A stretch of DNA of 64,000 bases from contig CM072513.1 of the NCBI GenBank assembly GCA_036898135.1, forward strand, positions 14,252,522-14,316,521. The letters are read 5' to 3'. The position numbers and the translations under genes are program-made. This stretch comes from Oncomelania hupensis (Eukaryota > Mollusca > Gastropoda > Littorinimorpha > Pomatiopsidae). This document shows positions 1-11,500 of the stretch, in pieces (position 1 is the first letter of the stretch; every line of letters begins with the position of its first letter). Under the pieces are notes generated by a model. That model was not told the DNA's origin and ran no database searches. It saw only the letters and a program-made list of their open reading frames with translations.

Positions 1-96
1 TCTTCCCTCGAACAATCAACGAGTGGAACAAGCTCCCTGCCCATGTGGTCTTAGACCCTGAGCTGGAGAGCTTCAAATCCCAGCTGAAACCCCTTC
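1..96 (+). pseudogene. LINE reverse transcriptase C-terminal fragment
   Basis: Reads as the typical LINE C-terminal block around R-T-I-N-E-W-N-K-L-P and E-S-F-K-S-Q-L. Non-coding LINE 3' UTR-like sequence follows to about 220. Cut by the window start. Confidence 0.55.
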
Positions 97-222
97 CTTC
101 CCTTCCCCGTACCCCCCAACCCCAACCCCCACTTTTTTTTCTTTCTTTTTTGTGTGTGTGCCATACTTGTATAAGCGCGATGTACCACCTCCCCTAATGT
201 TGACTGCAGCGTCCTCAATAAG

Positions 223-1022
223 TTGAGGTTGGCAGCCCCAAACGAAAGAAGAAGAAGAGTGACAGTGTCTAGGTCAGGGGAAGAAGATAGGTTGTGTTTG
301 GTACCCATGAGCATGACTTCAGTTTTGTTAGCGTTGAGCTGGAGCTTGTTGGCAGTCATCCAGTTAAAAAAATGTTTTCAAAGCAGTCAGAAGTTTTGGT
401 CAGAATAGATTGAAGGTTTTGAGGAGTGTCACTGTTTTTGAGTTGTGTATCATCTGCGTAGAAATGGTGGAAAGTGTCAGGGTTTTGGATAATCTGAGAC
501 AGAGATCTTTCTATAGACTGTTGCAAAACATAAGCCCTCATAGCAGACCTAAACGAAGAATACAAAGCATGGAGATGAGGTGCTACAGTAGACTTCTGGG
601 CATTTCCTACATCCAGCACATCACCGACGACAAAGTCCAAAAGACCACAAGCCATTGGTCAACAAAATGACATGCTCACAGTGGTGAAGAAACGGAAACT
701 CTGATGGTATGGCCACATCACCAGAGCCTCAGGCCTTGCAAAGATCATCCCGCAAAGCACAGTGCAAGGATGCAGAAGAAGAGGGAGGCAGAAAAAGAGG
801 TGGGAGGACAACATTCGAGAATGGTCTGGCTTGACACTGTGCGAAGCCATCAGAGTTGCTGAGGACAGAGAAAGATGGAGTACGCTGGTTAAACGATCAT
901 CTGTGGTGCCCCAATGACTTTCGAGTTACGGGATAGGTTAGGTTAGGTTAAGAGACAGAGATGTGTAAAGGGTAAATATAACAGGGCCTTGAACTGATCC
1001 CTGAGGAACACTGAAGACAAAT
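223..1022 (-). pseudogene. L2/CR1-type RT fragment, split by an RTE insertion
   Basis: On the minus strand the right part (about 963-1022) gives the PQGSV-type RT motif. The left part (223-506) gives FYADDTQL and then MTANKLQLNANKTEVMLMGT, the usual order of L2/CR1-type RT. The two halves are separated by the RTE insertion at 507-951, so this is one older LINE fragment broken by a younger one. Confidence 0.65.
507..951 (+). mobile_element. RTE-like LINE, 3' end, with 11-bp TSD
   Basis: Homologous to the 3' end of the full-length copy at 39815-43169 ([18 protein letters not shown], then the basic [12 protein letters not shown] C-terminus). Ends in a GGATA/GGTTA-type tail. gagacagagat occurs at 496-506 and again at 952-962, a perfect target-site duplication that defines this 5'-truncated 445-bp insertion. 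Confidence 0.8.
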
Positions 1023-1101
1023 GATTACTCATCATATTCAGATCTGCCTTTTGAAGGAAGGACAACAGACTATCACTATATTATAAGTGTATAAATTACC
1101 A

Positions 1102-1113
1102 ATTCTCTCTCTC

Positions 1114-1171
<58 letters not shown>
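1102..1171. repeat. (CT)n microsatellite
   Basis: Nearly uninterrupted CT dinucleotide run in the region 5' of the PLD3 coding sequence. Minus-strand Arg-Glu reading frames across it are artefacts. Confidence 0.95.
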
Positions 1172-1174
<3 letters not shown>

Positions 1175-1323
1175 ATATATAAATGCATATCGGGGTTTTG
1201 AATTAAGGAACTGTATTTTCCTTTGAAAATAGAAATGTGATCTATGGGTAAACAGAAAATGCAAGGTTTTGGACATTGCAAAGAATCATGTCAAATTATC
1301 ATTTGATTTTGTGTTTGTTTCAG

Positions 1324-1477
1324 GAGGTGCTAGACTGCTGAAGTCCAGTATAAAGCTGACTTAGATAGCTAAGGCAATTGTCATAAGTTTGATAAAATAC
1401 TGTGGAACAGACCCATTCAGCTTGGAAGAAGGACTGCTGTTGTAACATTTTTTTTTTAGAGAAAATAAACAATCAGA
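1324..1477 (+). other. PLD3: PLD3 5' UTR part of first coding exon
   Basis: A good 3' splice site (tttgtttcag, ending 1323) lies 154 nt before the ATG at 1478, so the first coding exon probably starts at 1324 and an untranslated exon lies upstream. The start codon is the first ATG of the long frame and is followed by the conserved membrane-anchor layout. Confidence 0.6.
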
Positions 1478-1914
1478 ATGAAGCCTACAGATATGGTAGC
1501 ATCCAAGCCCAAAACAGACACTCTGTTTTCAAGTCAGCTGTCTGAACAGAAAGACACACGCCAGTTGCTTTCCAGTGAATCAGAAAGCTCAGAACACACC
1601 ATTGTTTCGGATGTTACTTCGCTGACAGATTTCAAAGGAACGGACGAGTTTGAGACAGAGATGAAGAATGCACCTGAGATAGGGAAACTGAAGACTAAGG
1701 CACCCAGAGATCGGTTGCGCTTTGGCCGTGTCACATATTGTATGTTCTTGGTGATGGGGTTAGTGATTCTGGTGACGCTGGTAGGTATTTTCTGCAACAA
1801 GGTCACTGCCTACTATTACTCGTCCGATGTCATTGAGATGTCCGCCTTCCCGATGGACTACGAGGTGTATGCCCCAGAGATGGAACCTGAGGAACAGTGT
1901 GCCGGTAGCTGCAC
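1478..1914 (+). CDS. PLD3: PLD3 coding exon 1: cytosolic tail and membrane anchor
   Basis: Encodes residues 1-145 plus two bases of codon 146. The donor is gtaagt at 1915. Contains the Ser/Glu-rich N-terminus and the hydrophobic segment at about 87-106, preceded by basic residues (inside-positive). Confidence 0.93.
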
Positions 1915-2549
1915 GTAAGTGGTATTTGGTGTTTCATTTTACCTCCCCAGCGATAGAGAATCATTGTTCTTGGCTTTATCTGTTCATCTGTCCACACTGT
2001 TCTCTCAAACTAATGGATGGATTTTAAAAAAAACTTAATCAGATTCTTTTTGTTTTCTTCTTTTGTTCTTTGTAATTGTATATATTAAAGTATATTATAG
2101 TTGAAATTGATTGATTGTATTGTGGTATAATTGAATACTCTGTTTTGATGGTGAGTAACTCACTAACCAAACTTTGTAAGTACTCTAAAACTACACTTTT
2201 GGTTTTCACTTTATTTTGTCATTCAGTTTATAATTGTCCCCCCTGCCTAACTTTTTGTCTTTTGATAAGCTATAACTTGTACAAGTATTACAACAAGATG
2301 CAACAACCTTGTTTTACTTAGGACTCGCTTCCTTCTCCCCCATACTCCCAACCCGCACAAAACATAATTCTTATTCTTTACTCCGTCATTTTTAAAAAAT
2401 TGATTTATGATAATGCCTATTATTATTATTATTATTATTATTACTTTTACTATTATTACTATTATTACTATTATTATTGCTATTATTGTTATTATTATGG
2501 TTCTTGCTGTAATTTTTTATTAATTTATTATTGTTGTTATTAATATTAA

Positions 2550-2597
<48 letters not shown>

Positions 2598-5500
2598 AGG
2601 TTCTCCCTAGTGGAGTCCATCCCTCAGAACCTGACATACAATGGAACCCATAATGTCCATGTATCGACATACATAGCTTTAAAAACCTTGATGGCATCTG
2701 CTACCAAGTCAGTGCAGATTGCATCTTTCTACTGGACCCTTCTTGGGGATGACATTTCGTACCACGATGACACTGCTGCTCAAGTAAGTTGCAGACTAAG
2801 CTGGAAGAAGTTGTTGAAATGAATAACGAGTTGTTTCCACTCTTCTTTTATTGTCTACCATGCACTCACACAAGCACACGCTTGCACATGCATACATATG
2901 CACCATAAAAGAAGTTGTGATTTATATTGAACCTTTTTCATAGATTGGGGTTATGTTTAACCCTTTTTACTGTTTGACTCACATGCATAGCAATATGAGT
3001 CTGTATATTCCCAAAGTCAGGGTCATCCCAAAGTCAGTCTTTTTGCATCATATAACTTTTGCTGTAGTTTATTTAATATTACATGAGTGTATTTAGAGCA
3101 ATCTCCAATCTTCGTTTTGCGGATGACATTGATGGATTGGCTGGAGAGGAACAAGAACTTGAACAGCTGGTACAGAGGCTTGACACCACCTCCAGAGATT
3201 ATGGAATGGAAATAAGTGCAGAGAAGACCAAAATGATGACCAACAACACCAATGGCATCAACACGGACATCAAAGTCCAAGGCCAATCCCTCAACACAGT
3301 GCCTAGCTTTAAATATTTAGAAGCCATTGTATCAAACAATGGGTCCCGACAGGAAGTCCTCTCCAGGATCGCACAAACAACTGCTGCCCTGACAAGGTTG
3401 AAGCCCATTTGGAAAGACAGGAACATCAGTCTACATTCCAAAGTAAGACTGCTGTGCTCCTTTGTCATCTCCATCTTCCTATATGCTTGCGAAGCATGGA
3501 CCCTCGCAGCAGATCTACAACGAAGAATACAAAGCATGGAGATGAGGTGCTACAGAAGACTTCTGGGCATTTCCTATACCCAACACATCACCAACGACGA
3601 AGTCCCACAGACCATCACACAAGCCATTGGACAACACGATGACCTGCTCACAGTGGTGAAGAAACGGAAACTCCGATGGTATGTATGGCCACGTCACCAG
3701 ATCATCAGGCCTTGCAAAGACCATTCTGCAAGGCACAGTGCAAGGAGGTAGAAGAAGAGGTGGACTGAAAAAGAGGTGGGAGGACAACATTCGAGAATGG
3801 ACTGGTTTGACACTGAGCAAAGCCATCAGGGCTGCTGAGGACAAAGAAAGATGGAGTATGCTGGTTTAACGATCATCTGTGGTGCCCCTGCGACCTCCGA
3901 GTTAAGGGACAGGATAGGATAGGTATTTGGAGGCTGAGGTCAATGTCATCTGAAGGCCAAGAGCATAGAATGATCAAAGTTGGTATGTGCATTTTAATGC
4001 AACCATTTCATTTTGTTTTTTCTGGGCACTCATTTTCATGTTAAATATTGCGAGTTCCATAATGAGCATGTGAGACATAAGGGCTTTGCCCTTGTAGTTT
4101 AGTCGAACTTTTGATGATGTATCTTTATTTTACTTCCAGGGTGAAGATATCTTCAACGGGCTGTTAGATATAAGCAAGAACAACAAGATTTCTCTGCAGA
4201 TTGCACAAAATGCACAAAACAACGACACTGATACTTTGGCAAAGGAAGGTAATTCTAACATCCCATGTGATCAAATATTGTACACATTTATTTGGGTTTT
4301 TAGTTTAATTCGGTTATAGTAGTATAGTATAGCATAGCATAGTATAGTGTATAGCATAGTATAGTATAGTGTATAGCATAGCTTTGTATAGTGTAGTATT
4401 GTATAGTATAGTATAGGATGCATTACATTACATGGATATTGCTTTAGGTCCAGCCGACTCTTTCCGAGCCAAATATAGTATAGGATAGTATAGTGTAGTA
4501 TAGTTTAGATGGCATCATAGGCTGACAACCTTGTGCCCTTTAGTTGATGTGTCTTTTTAGTTAGTTAGTACATTTTATACTTGTCACACTGGTAGGCTTT
4601 TAGGCATCATTTGTGTACAAAATTTGCTTAACAGTGATAGCAGGGGCATGGGAACCCTTACACAAGTCAGTGGACAACACAAAGCTAGATAAATATCAGT
4701 CCAGTCTATTGTTAAGTGTATTGGTGGTATCAGAGGTGTGACCACCTCTTGTGGCAGACTGTTCCATGTGTTAGTAATCCTGGTAGGAAAAAGTGCTGAA
4801 ATAAACTAATATTAACAGTCATGTTTGTTAATTTATTTATGTTTGTTATGTTTTCACTGAATGTAACCCAGACTTTCACTATGAAATAAGTTACTTTTAC
4901 CGTACCATGGAACTTTTGTTATTTGTGGGTGGAGTATTGATTACACTGTGATAGCGTAATGGTTGTGACTGTTACTGATAACAAGCAGGAAGCTTGGGTA
5001 CAATGTACCACTTTGCCTGCTTCCGGGATCCTCTGGGTTCTGGAAATACTTTGATATACTCTGGAATCAGAATGAGAGAAATATTGGGCGTTCCATTTCC
5101 ATTGCACGCCGCATTTCAAGAACCACTGGATGCCTGAGCATTCCCAGGGTTTTAGTGACCGACTTCCTGTTCATCATATTTACTCTTCCTCAAAGGTCAA
5201 GGTCACTGAATCGAAATCTTTGCTAAAGACAAGCATTTCATATTACTGAACTTGCAATCACCTACATATTTGGTTTTTAGCACTGATCATTAGCTCTCTA
5301 GCTCATTCTCACCTGACAGCTGATATACCCAGGTGCAAATCCTGGCTGAAGCAGACACTTTTTCTGTTTTTATTTTAATACATTTATTTTTGTTTTTCTT
5401 TCTTTTTCTTTCTTTTTCTTTCTTTCTTTTTCTTTCTTTTTTTCTTTCTTTCCTTCTTTTCTTTCTTTTAGCTGTTGTGTGTGTGCGTATGTGTGAATAA

Positions 5501-8500
5501 AGTAGACTAGAACTGTGTGCGAGTGTCTTGAAATACATTTGAATGGCTATCCATCTTGTTTTTATTTGACCTTGGTGGGTTTTCCCTATGTCAATACAGT
5601 TTGAAGCACCAGTAAAAAAGGGGTGTAAAACGGTACGACAAAGAGGGATGTCTATACTCATTTACTTTATTTTGGGGAGCACTCAAAGCACTTCCACACA
5701 TGTACACTTCAAAATTGACTGTCTTACAAGTGGCTTTTCATATTTTGATGACATATAAAATTCTGTTCCTATTTGTCCTGTACCCACCCACCCTCTCTCT
5801 CTCTGTCTCTCTTCCCCCAATCCAAACCCCCTCCCCATACCCAGATGTGTCATTGCTAACCACTCAAGTCTTCTCTTGCAAAGCTTTTGAGCATGTTATG
5901 GTGATGGATGGATGTTATAAATATGGAGTATTTCAACCCCATGTGAACTAATCAGTCAGTTGGTCAGGAAACATTTGTATTGGTGGTACTAACTTGCTGA
6001 ATACTGACTGATGATCAATACGCAGTTTTTGACACACATGCAAAGTCTATGTAATCACCCAAACAGTTTTTTTCCAGATTTTTTTTTTAATCTGTGCGAA
6101 GTGAGTCCGAAATAGTCCAAAAATGACCTATTACAAAATGATTTTGGTTTAGTCTTGTTTTTGTCCAGTTGAGCAACACTCACTTGGGAGTTGAAAAGGA
6201 TCTGTTAGGCTGAAAGGTGTGAAAGTTAGTCCTTTTAAAGTACAGGTGTACACTGCTGAGTAATTAGCATTTCACATGTTTATATTTATGTCTCTACTTC
6301 TGCAATGTTGAGGATCTGTTCACCCATTCATTGGACTCTGTTGTTAACTTGTGGAACGTCGTTATCATCATTGTCACTGTCGTCGTCATTACTATCACCA
6401 TCGGCATCGTCATCGTTGTCTTCATCGCATCATCAGCATCACCTTTGTGGTCATGGTTAATTCATAATGTGTTACTATTCAAAGTACTGGTCGATGGGTA
6501 TTCTTTTGATTGTTTATCTTTCTGCTTTGCATGGCAGGAAAAAAGATGGGTTTTAAAAAAAATTGATTAATAAAATAATTTTTTACAATGTAATCCTTTG
6601 GACGAATGAAATGTTGCTATGGCCTATGAAATCCATCTTCGGTTGTTACGTCACAGGTCATGCTGAAGTACGTACGCTGAACTTCACGCATCTGCTGGGC
6701 TCTGGTATCCTGCACACGAAGTTCTGGTTGGTGGATGGTCAGCATTTCTACCTGGGTAGTGCCAACTTGGACTGGCGCTCCCTCACACAGGTAACGGTCA
6801 CAGATTTTCTGGGACATTTAACACACACACACACACACACACACACACTGTTACACGGTATTTATCAATGATCGATTCAGCCTCAATGCTTGATTCTTGA
6901 TAAGTGTAACTCGAATTCACTTATCCACGCAGCCTGTTCACTCAGCAACAAGGCAGGAGCCATCATATAAAGTTGTCCAACTTTATTCACCAAACATCAA
7001 CAACTGCATACAAGACCGCTTTCCGAAAATCACTACAAAGTTCATCCCTACAAGCAGACAGTGCATTACATATATAGCTTCTCTGCAATCACGAAAAAGT
7101 TTGAACATTCCAACACCTAATCAAAATTAAACTCGTCACCGGAACAATGCACTGCCTTACATCAATTAAGCTTTAAGAATCCATAAGATACGACCAGCTT
7201 TTATCCGTAAGGTCTAGGATAATAAACAAGTAATTCCAGAAACTTCTCGGCAATATCAACTGACAAAAAGTATCAACATTATACAAAGCTTCTCAGTGCT
7301 TTTTAAAAAAAATGTTAAGCACATTTTTGACTCACATGCATAGCAACGTGAGTCTATGTACTCAACCCTAAAAAAAAAGGTCCATCTGTACTGTCTGTCT
7401 GCCGTCCACTGTCCGCTGTCTGTGCAAAACTTTAAGTGGCTATCACAACCAAACTGTGTAAGATGACGTATTGTCATGAGAGCTCATTAATGATCAATGA
7501 ATGAATGACGTCACTTCAAGGTCAAGGTTACAGGGTCAACAAATGTTAGCAAAGAAATTGCACTTCTTTTCTAGGTTATTAATATTGGTCTTATGATTCT
7601 TTGATTTATGATAGATATCAATGAGACACACATTCTTTACAGATTTGATCAACCTCGCTCCAAGGTCAAGGTCACTGGAGCTGACCAAATTCAGTTTAGT
7701 ATAGGTACTTTGAAGTGACCTTGACTCTAAACTATGAGAGTTATGAAGTCCAAACTTGTATTTAGAGGTGATAGATTGATCTTTCATATATGTTCCATTT
7801 TTTTGTTGATCTTGAAGACCAAAGTCATTTTAGGCCTTGCAAAAAAATACAAAAAATAGGTCATTTTGCAATGGAATGGGTCTATTTAACTCATAGTTTG
7901 CAAAAACATTGGATTATTTGATCCGACATGCATGAGAGATCACATGAGGGTCAGAGTCATGCCAAGGTCAAGGTCACTGAAGGTCATCCCCTGTTCACAG
8001 TTTTTTTGGCATAATACAAAGTCAGTATTACTTTGCATTTTAATGCCACCATTTCATGTTGTTTTTTCTGGGCACTCATTTTCACATTAAATATTGCGAG
8101 TTTTATAAGGAGCGTGCGAGTCATTTGGGCTTTGCCCTTCTTGTTTTATGCTAGCACAGTCATTCACCTTTCTTGCAATGGTCAGGTTCATTGGTAATCA
8201 CCCAGCTAACCACAATTTCGGGGCCCGATCGGGCCCGCATCGGGCAGCCCGATGGGGCCCGGATCGGGCTACCGATCGGGGCCCGATCGGGCAAATGGAA
8301 ATTGGAACCGACTCGGGCCCGATTCGGGCAAAGATCGGGCGATCGTCGGGCTACCCGAAACTTACCCGATCGTAACCCCACGTTCGCCAAACAGTAGCCC
8401 GACTTTCGATAAAGATTGGGCGATCGTCGGGGTACCCAAAACTTACCCGACCGTAACCCAACCTTTGCCGAACGGTAACCCGATTTCGGCAAAGATCGGG

Positions 8501-11500
8501 CATACGTCAGGATACCCAACACCAACCCTATTGTAACCCAACTTAAACCAGAAACAACCCCGATAATGCCCCATCCCTGGCCAATGCTGATTTACCCTAA
8601 AATCATTTCCCACATATTGTTTATGATATGTGATTGCATGAAGAAAGAATTGAGATGTCTGGTGTTAATAGGGACTGTCGGCACAGGCGTTTTTGTTTTC
8701 GGAAGTCCTTGGTGTGTCCCCACTTAAGTATTTACACACCATTTCGATAACGATATAGCCTATATTAACGTGATCTTCGTCGCTATCGAAATCGTGTGTA
8801 AATACATAAACGAAAGGCAAAGCACCCAAAAAACAACCACAGTGAAAATAGAAATAGGTTTTCGCAGGCAAACACAATATCCGAGCACATGCAACTGTAG
8901 AACTTAGAAGAAAACTGTAGAAAATTGGCGGTTAAGTACAACCGGAAAAGACCAGCAGTAATGGGCACGGAAATTTACCCTTGACTTATAATGTATAAAT
9001 AAATACAATAGTTAAAAGAAACACTGTAACAATATTTTACATATTGTATGATAAAAATTAAGAATTATAAGCACAATTAAATAATTATATCTCGCTGAAT
9101 TGATTTTGTATAAATATTTTTCACATACATACGCCGCAGCATATGTGAAGCAGACGAAACATTCCAGACAGTTTAGCCATTAGAAGCGAGAGTAGGCCTA
9201 TGTTAGCGTGTGCGCAGTGTGGCTTTGTGGTGGGGCAGAATCGGGCTGCAGACGGGAGGGCGAATCGTTACATTTCTAGACTCCGCTACGCATCGGGTTT
9301 TTGTAGGGCTATGTGGGTCCCTACTAAAACCCGACAAAAGTCGGGATGCCCTATGCGGCCCCAGTGGGGCCCCGATCGGGCTGGTTTGCTGGGCATACAT
9401 ATAAATATTGAATGGAAACCGAAATTTGCTTTTTTCCTTATTCTTCACTTTCTTAAAATTCTTTATGTCTCTATTCTTTCACACTTGACAACTCTTTTCT
9501 TAATATAATCATCGAGACACATTCACAGACACACATTAATAAAGTAGAGTAAAATCATTTCCTAAACATAATATACCAACTCAACCACAAATGCAATACG
9601 AATTCCAGAAGGAAGGGAGCAACAATTCATTTGGATTACTACGGCATGATAGTACCAAAGCATTAGTACCACAACACCTGTTGCGTTTAGGCCAGATACT
9701 GGAATGTTTAGCAGTGTAACCTACAGAAATGAGAAGTGTTCCTTACTTTGATATACAGATACAGATGATTGATATGGGTTTTCACAGTTTTGGTTACGGT
9801 AAGTGATAAAATACCAGGCAGCATAGTCTAAAAATAAATATATGTCTACAAAAGTGTTTTAACAAATGTCGATGTCAATTTGTGCAGACAAGTACCATTG
9901 TCCAAACAACCTGTTTTTCTGTGTGTACCATTACAATTGTGTACTGTACTGTTTCGGCCACTGATTTAGCATTTCAAAATGTCTTCCTGGAGAAAGCAGC
10001 CAGTAGTCATTACATTATCAGAGTGTTACGATTGAGACACGCACGATAGATCTGATCATTTTGTTTTCCAAAGCATGCAACGATAGCGTATATTTATCTT
10101 TGATTTGATTTTGCGCTGTTGCTAGGAGAAGCTTTGTATCATGTTGATAATTTTCATTGGTAGATATTGTTGAGAATTTTCTGGAATTGTTTAGTATCGA
10201 TCAAAGCTTACCCTATACCGATCTTTGGGTAAAAGCTGGTCGAATCATCTAGATTCGTAAACATTATGTGACGTAAGACAGTGCACATTTTCGGTGACGA
10301 GTTTTTGATTGGGTGTTATTGCGTCATTCTGGAATGTTTGAATTTGTTCCTAATTGCAGAAAGGCTATATAAGTATTGCACAGTGTGCTTGTAGGATGAT
10401 TGTTGTAGTGATTTTCGGAAAACGATCTTGTATGACGTTGTTAATGTTTGCTGAATAAAGTTGGAAAACTGTATACAACGACTCCTGCCTTGTTGCTGAG
10501 TGAATAGGTTGCGTGGATACATGAATTTGAGTTACACATATCAATATTCAAGCATCGGGGCTGAATCAACTATTGATCAATTACCGTGTAACACAGAAGA
10601 TCACGTTGACGCCAAATTTGTTGCATATATATATTAGAGAGAAAGAGAGTACCATGGACAATTTTCTTGATGTATGCAAATTTCTAGTAACGGTCAGTGG
10701 ATGCAGTTTGCCATGTGAGGTGAAACTAAAAGAACTGAACAATCCATGCTTGAACATTACATCTTCATAATATACAGAACTTGGTCCACTTCATTGAGCA
10801 CGCTATAGTGAAATGGATGTTAGTGATAAGATTCCAATCATCATCATTATCATCATCATCATGATCATCTTCATCTTTACTGCTGTAGTGAAACGTGTAC
10901 ATGTTACTCTTTGATTGTGTTGATGTCAGCCTTTCCATTGTCCCATAGGTGAAGGAGCTAGGAGTGCTGGTGCAGAACTGTCCATGCTTGGGTGCAGATC
11001 TGCAGAAGATCTTTGACGTGTACTGGTACCTAGGTCAGCCTAATGCCAAAGTACCTCACAATTGGCCTGCTCAGTACAACACCAGCATCAACCAAACCAA
11101 CCCCATCGTCGTTCCTTTCAACAACACTAAAGCGCCAGTGTTTATTTCTGTAAGATGTTATCCACCCAACATACCCGTGTGTTTTCTCGCAATGGTTTAT
11201 TTTATTGTACTTTATCGTTGTTATAAAATGTAGCGCTTGTGCGGCTCAAGAGCTGCTGGAGGTACTGGCCGATACATTATCATTGTTATAAAATGTAGCG
11301 CTTGTTCAGCTCAAGAGCTGCTGGAGGCACTGGCCGATACATTATCATAAAATGTAGCGCTTGTTCAGCTCAAGAGCTGATGGAGGCACTGGCCGATACA
11401 CTGTCTTTTGTTGAGCTCAAGAGCTGCTGGAGGCACTGGCCGATACACTGTCTTTTGTTCAGCTTAAGAGCTGTTGGAGGCACTGGCCGATACACTGTCT

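Noticed and set aside
2392..2697. Poly-Asn protein on the minus strand
   Set aside because: Microsatellite reading frame overlapping a real PLD3 exon on the other strand.
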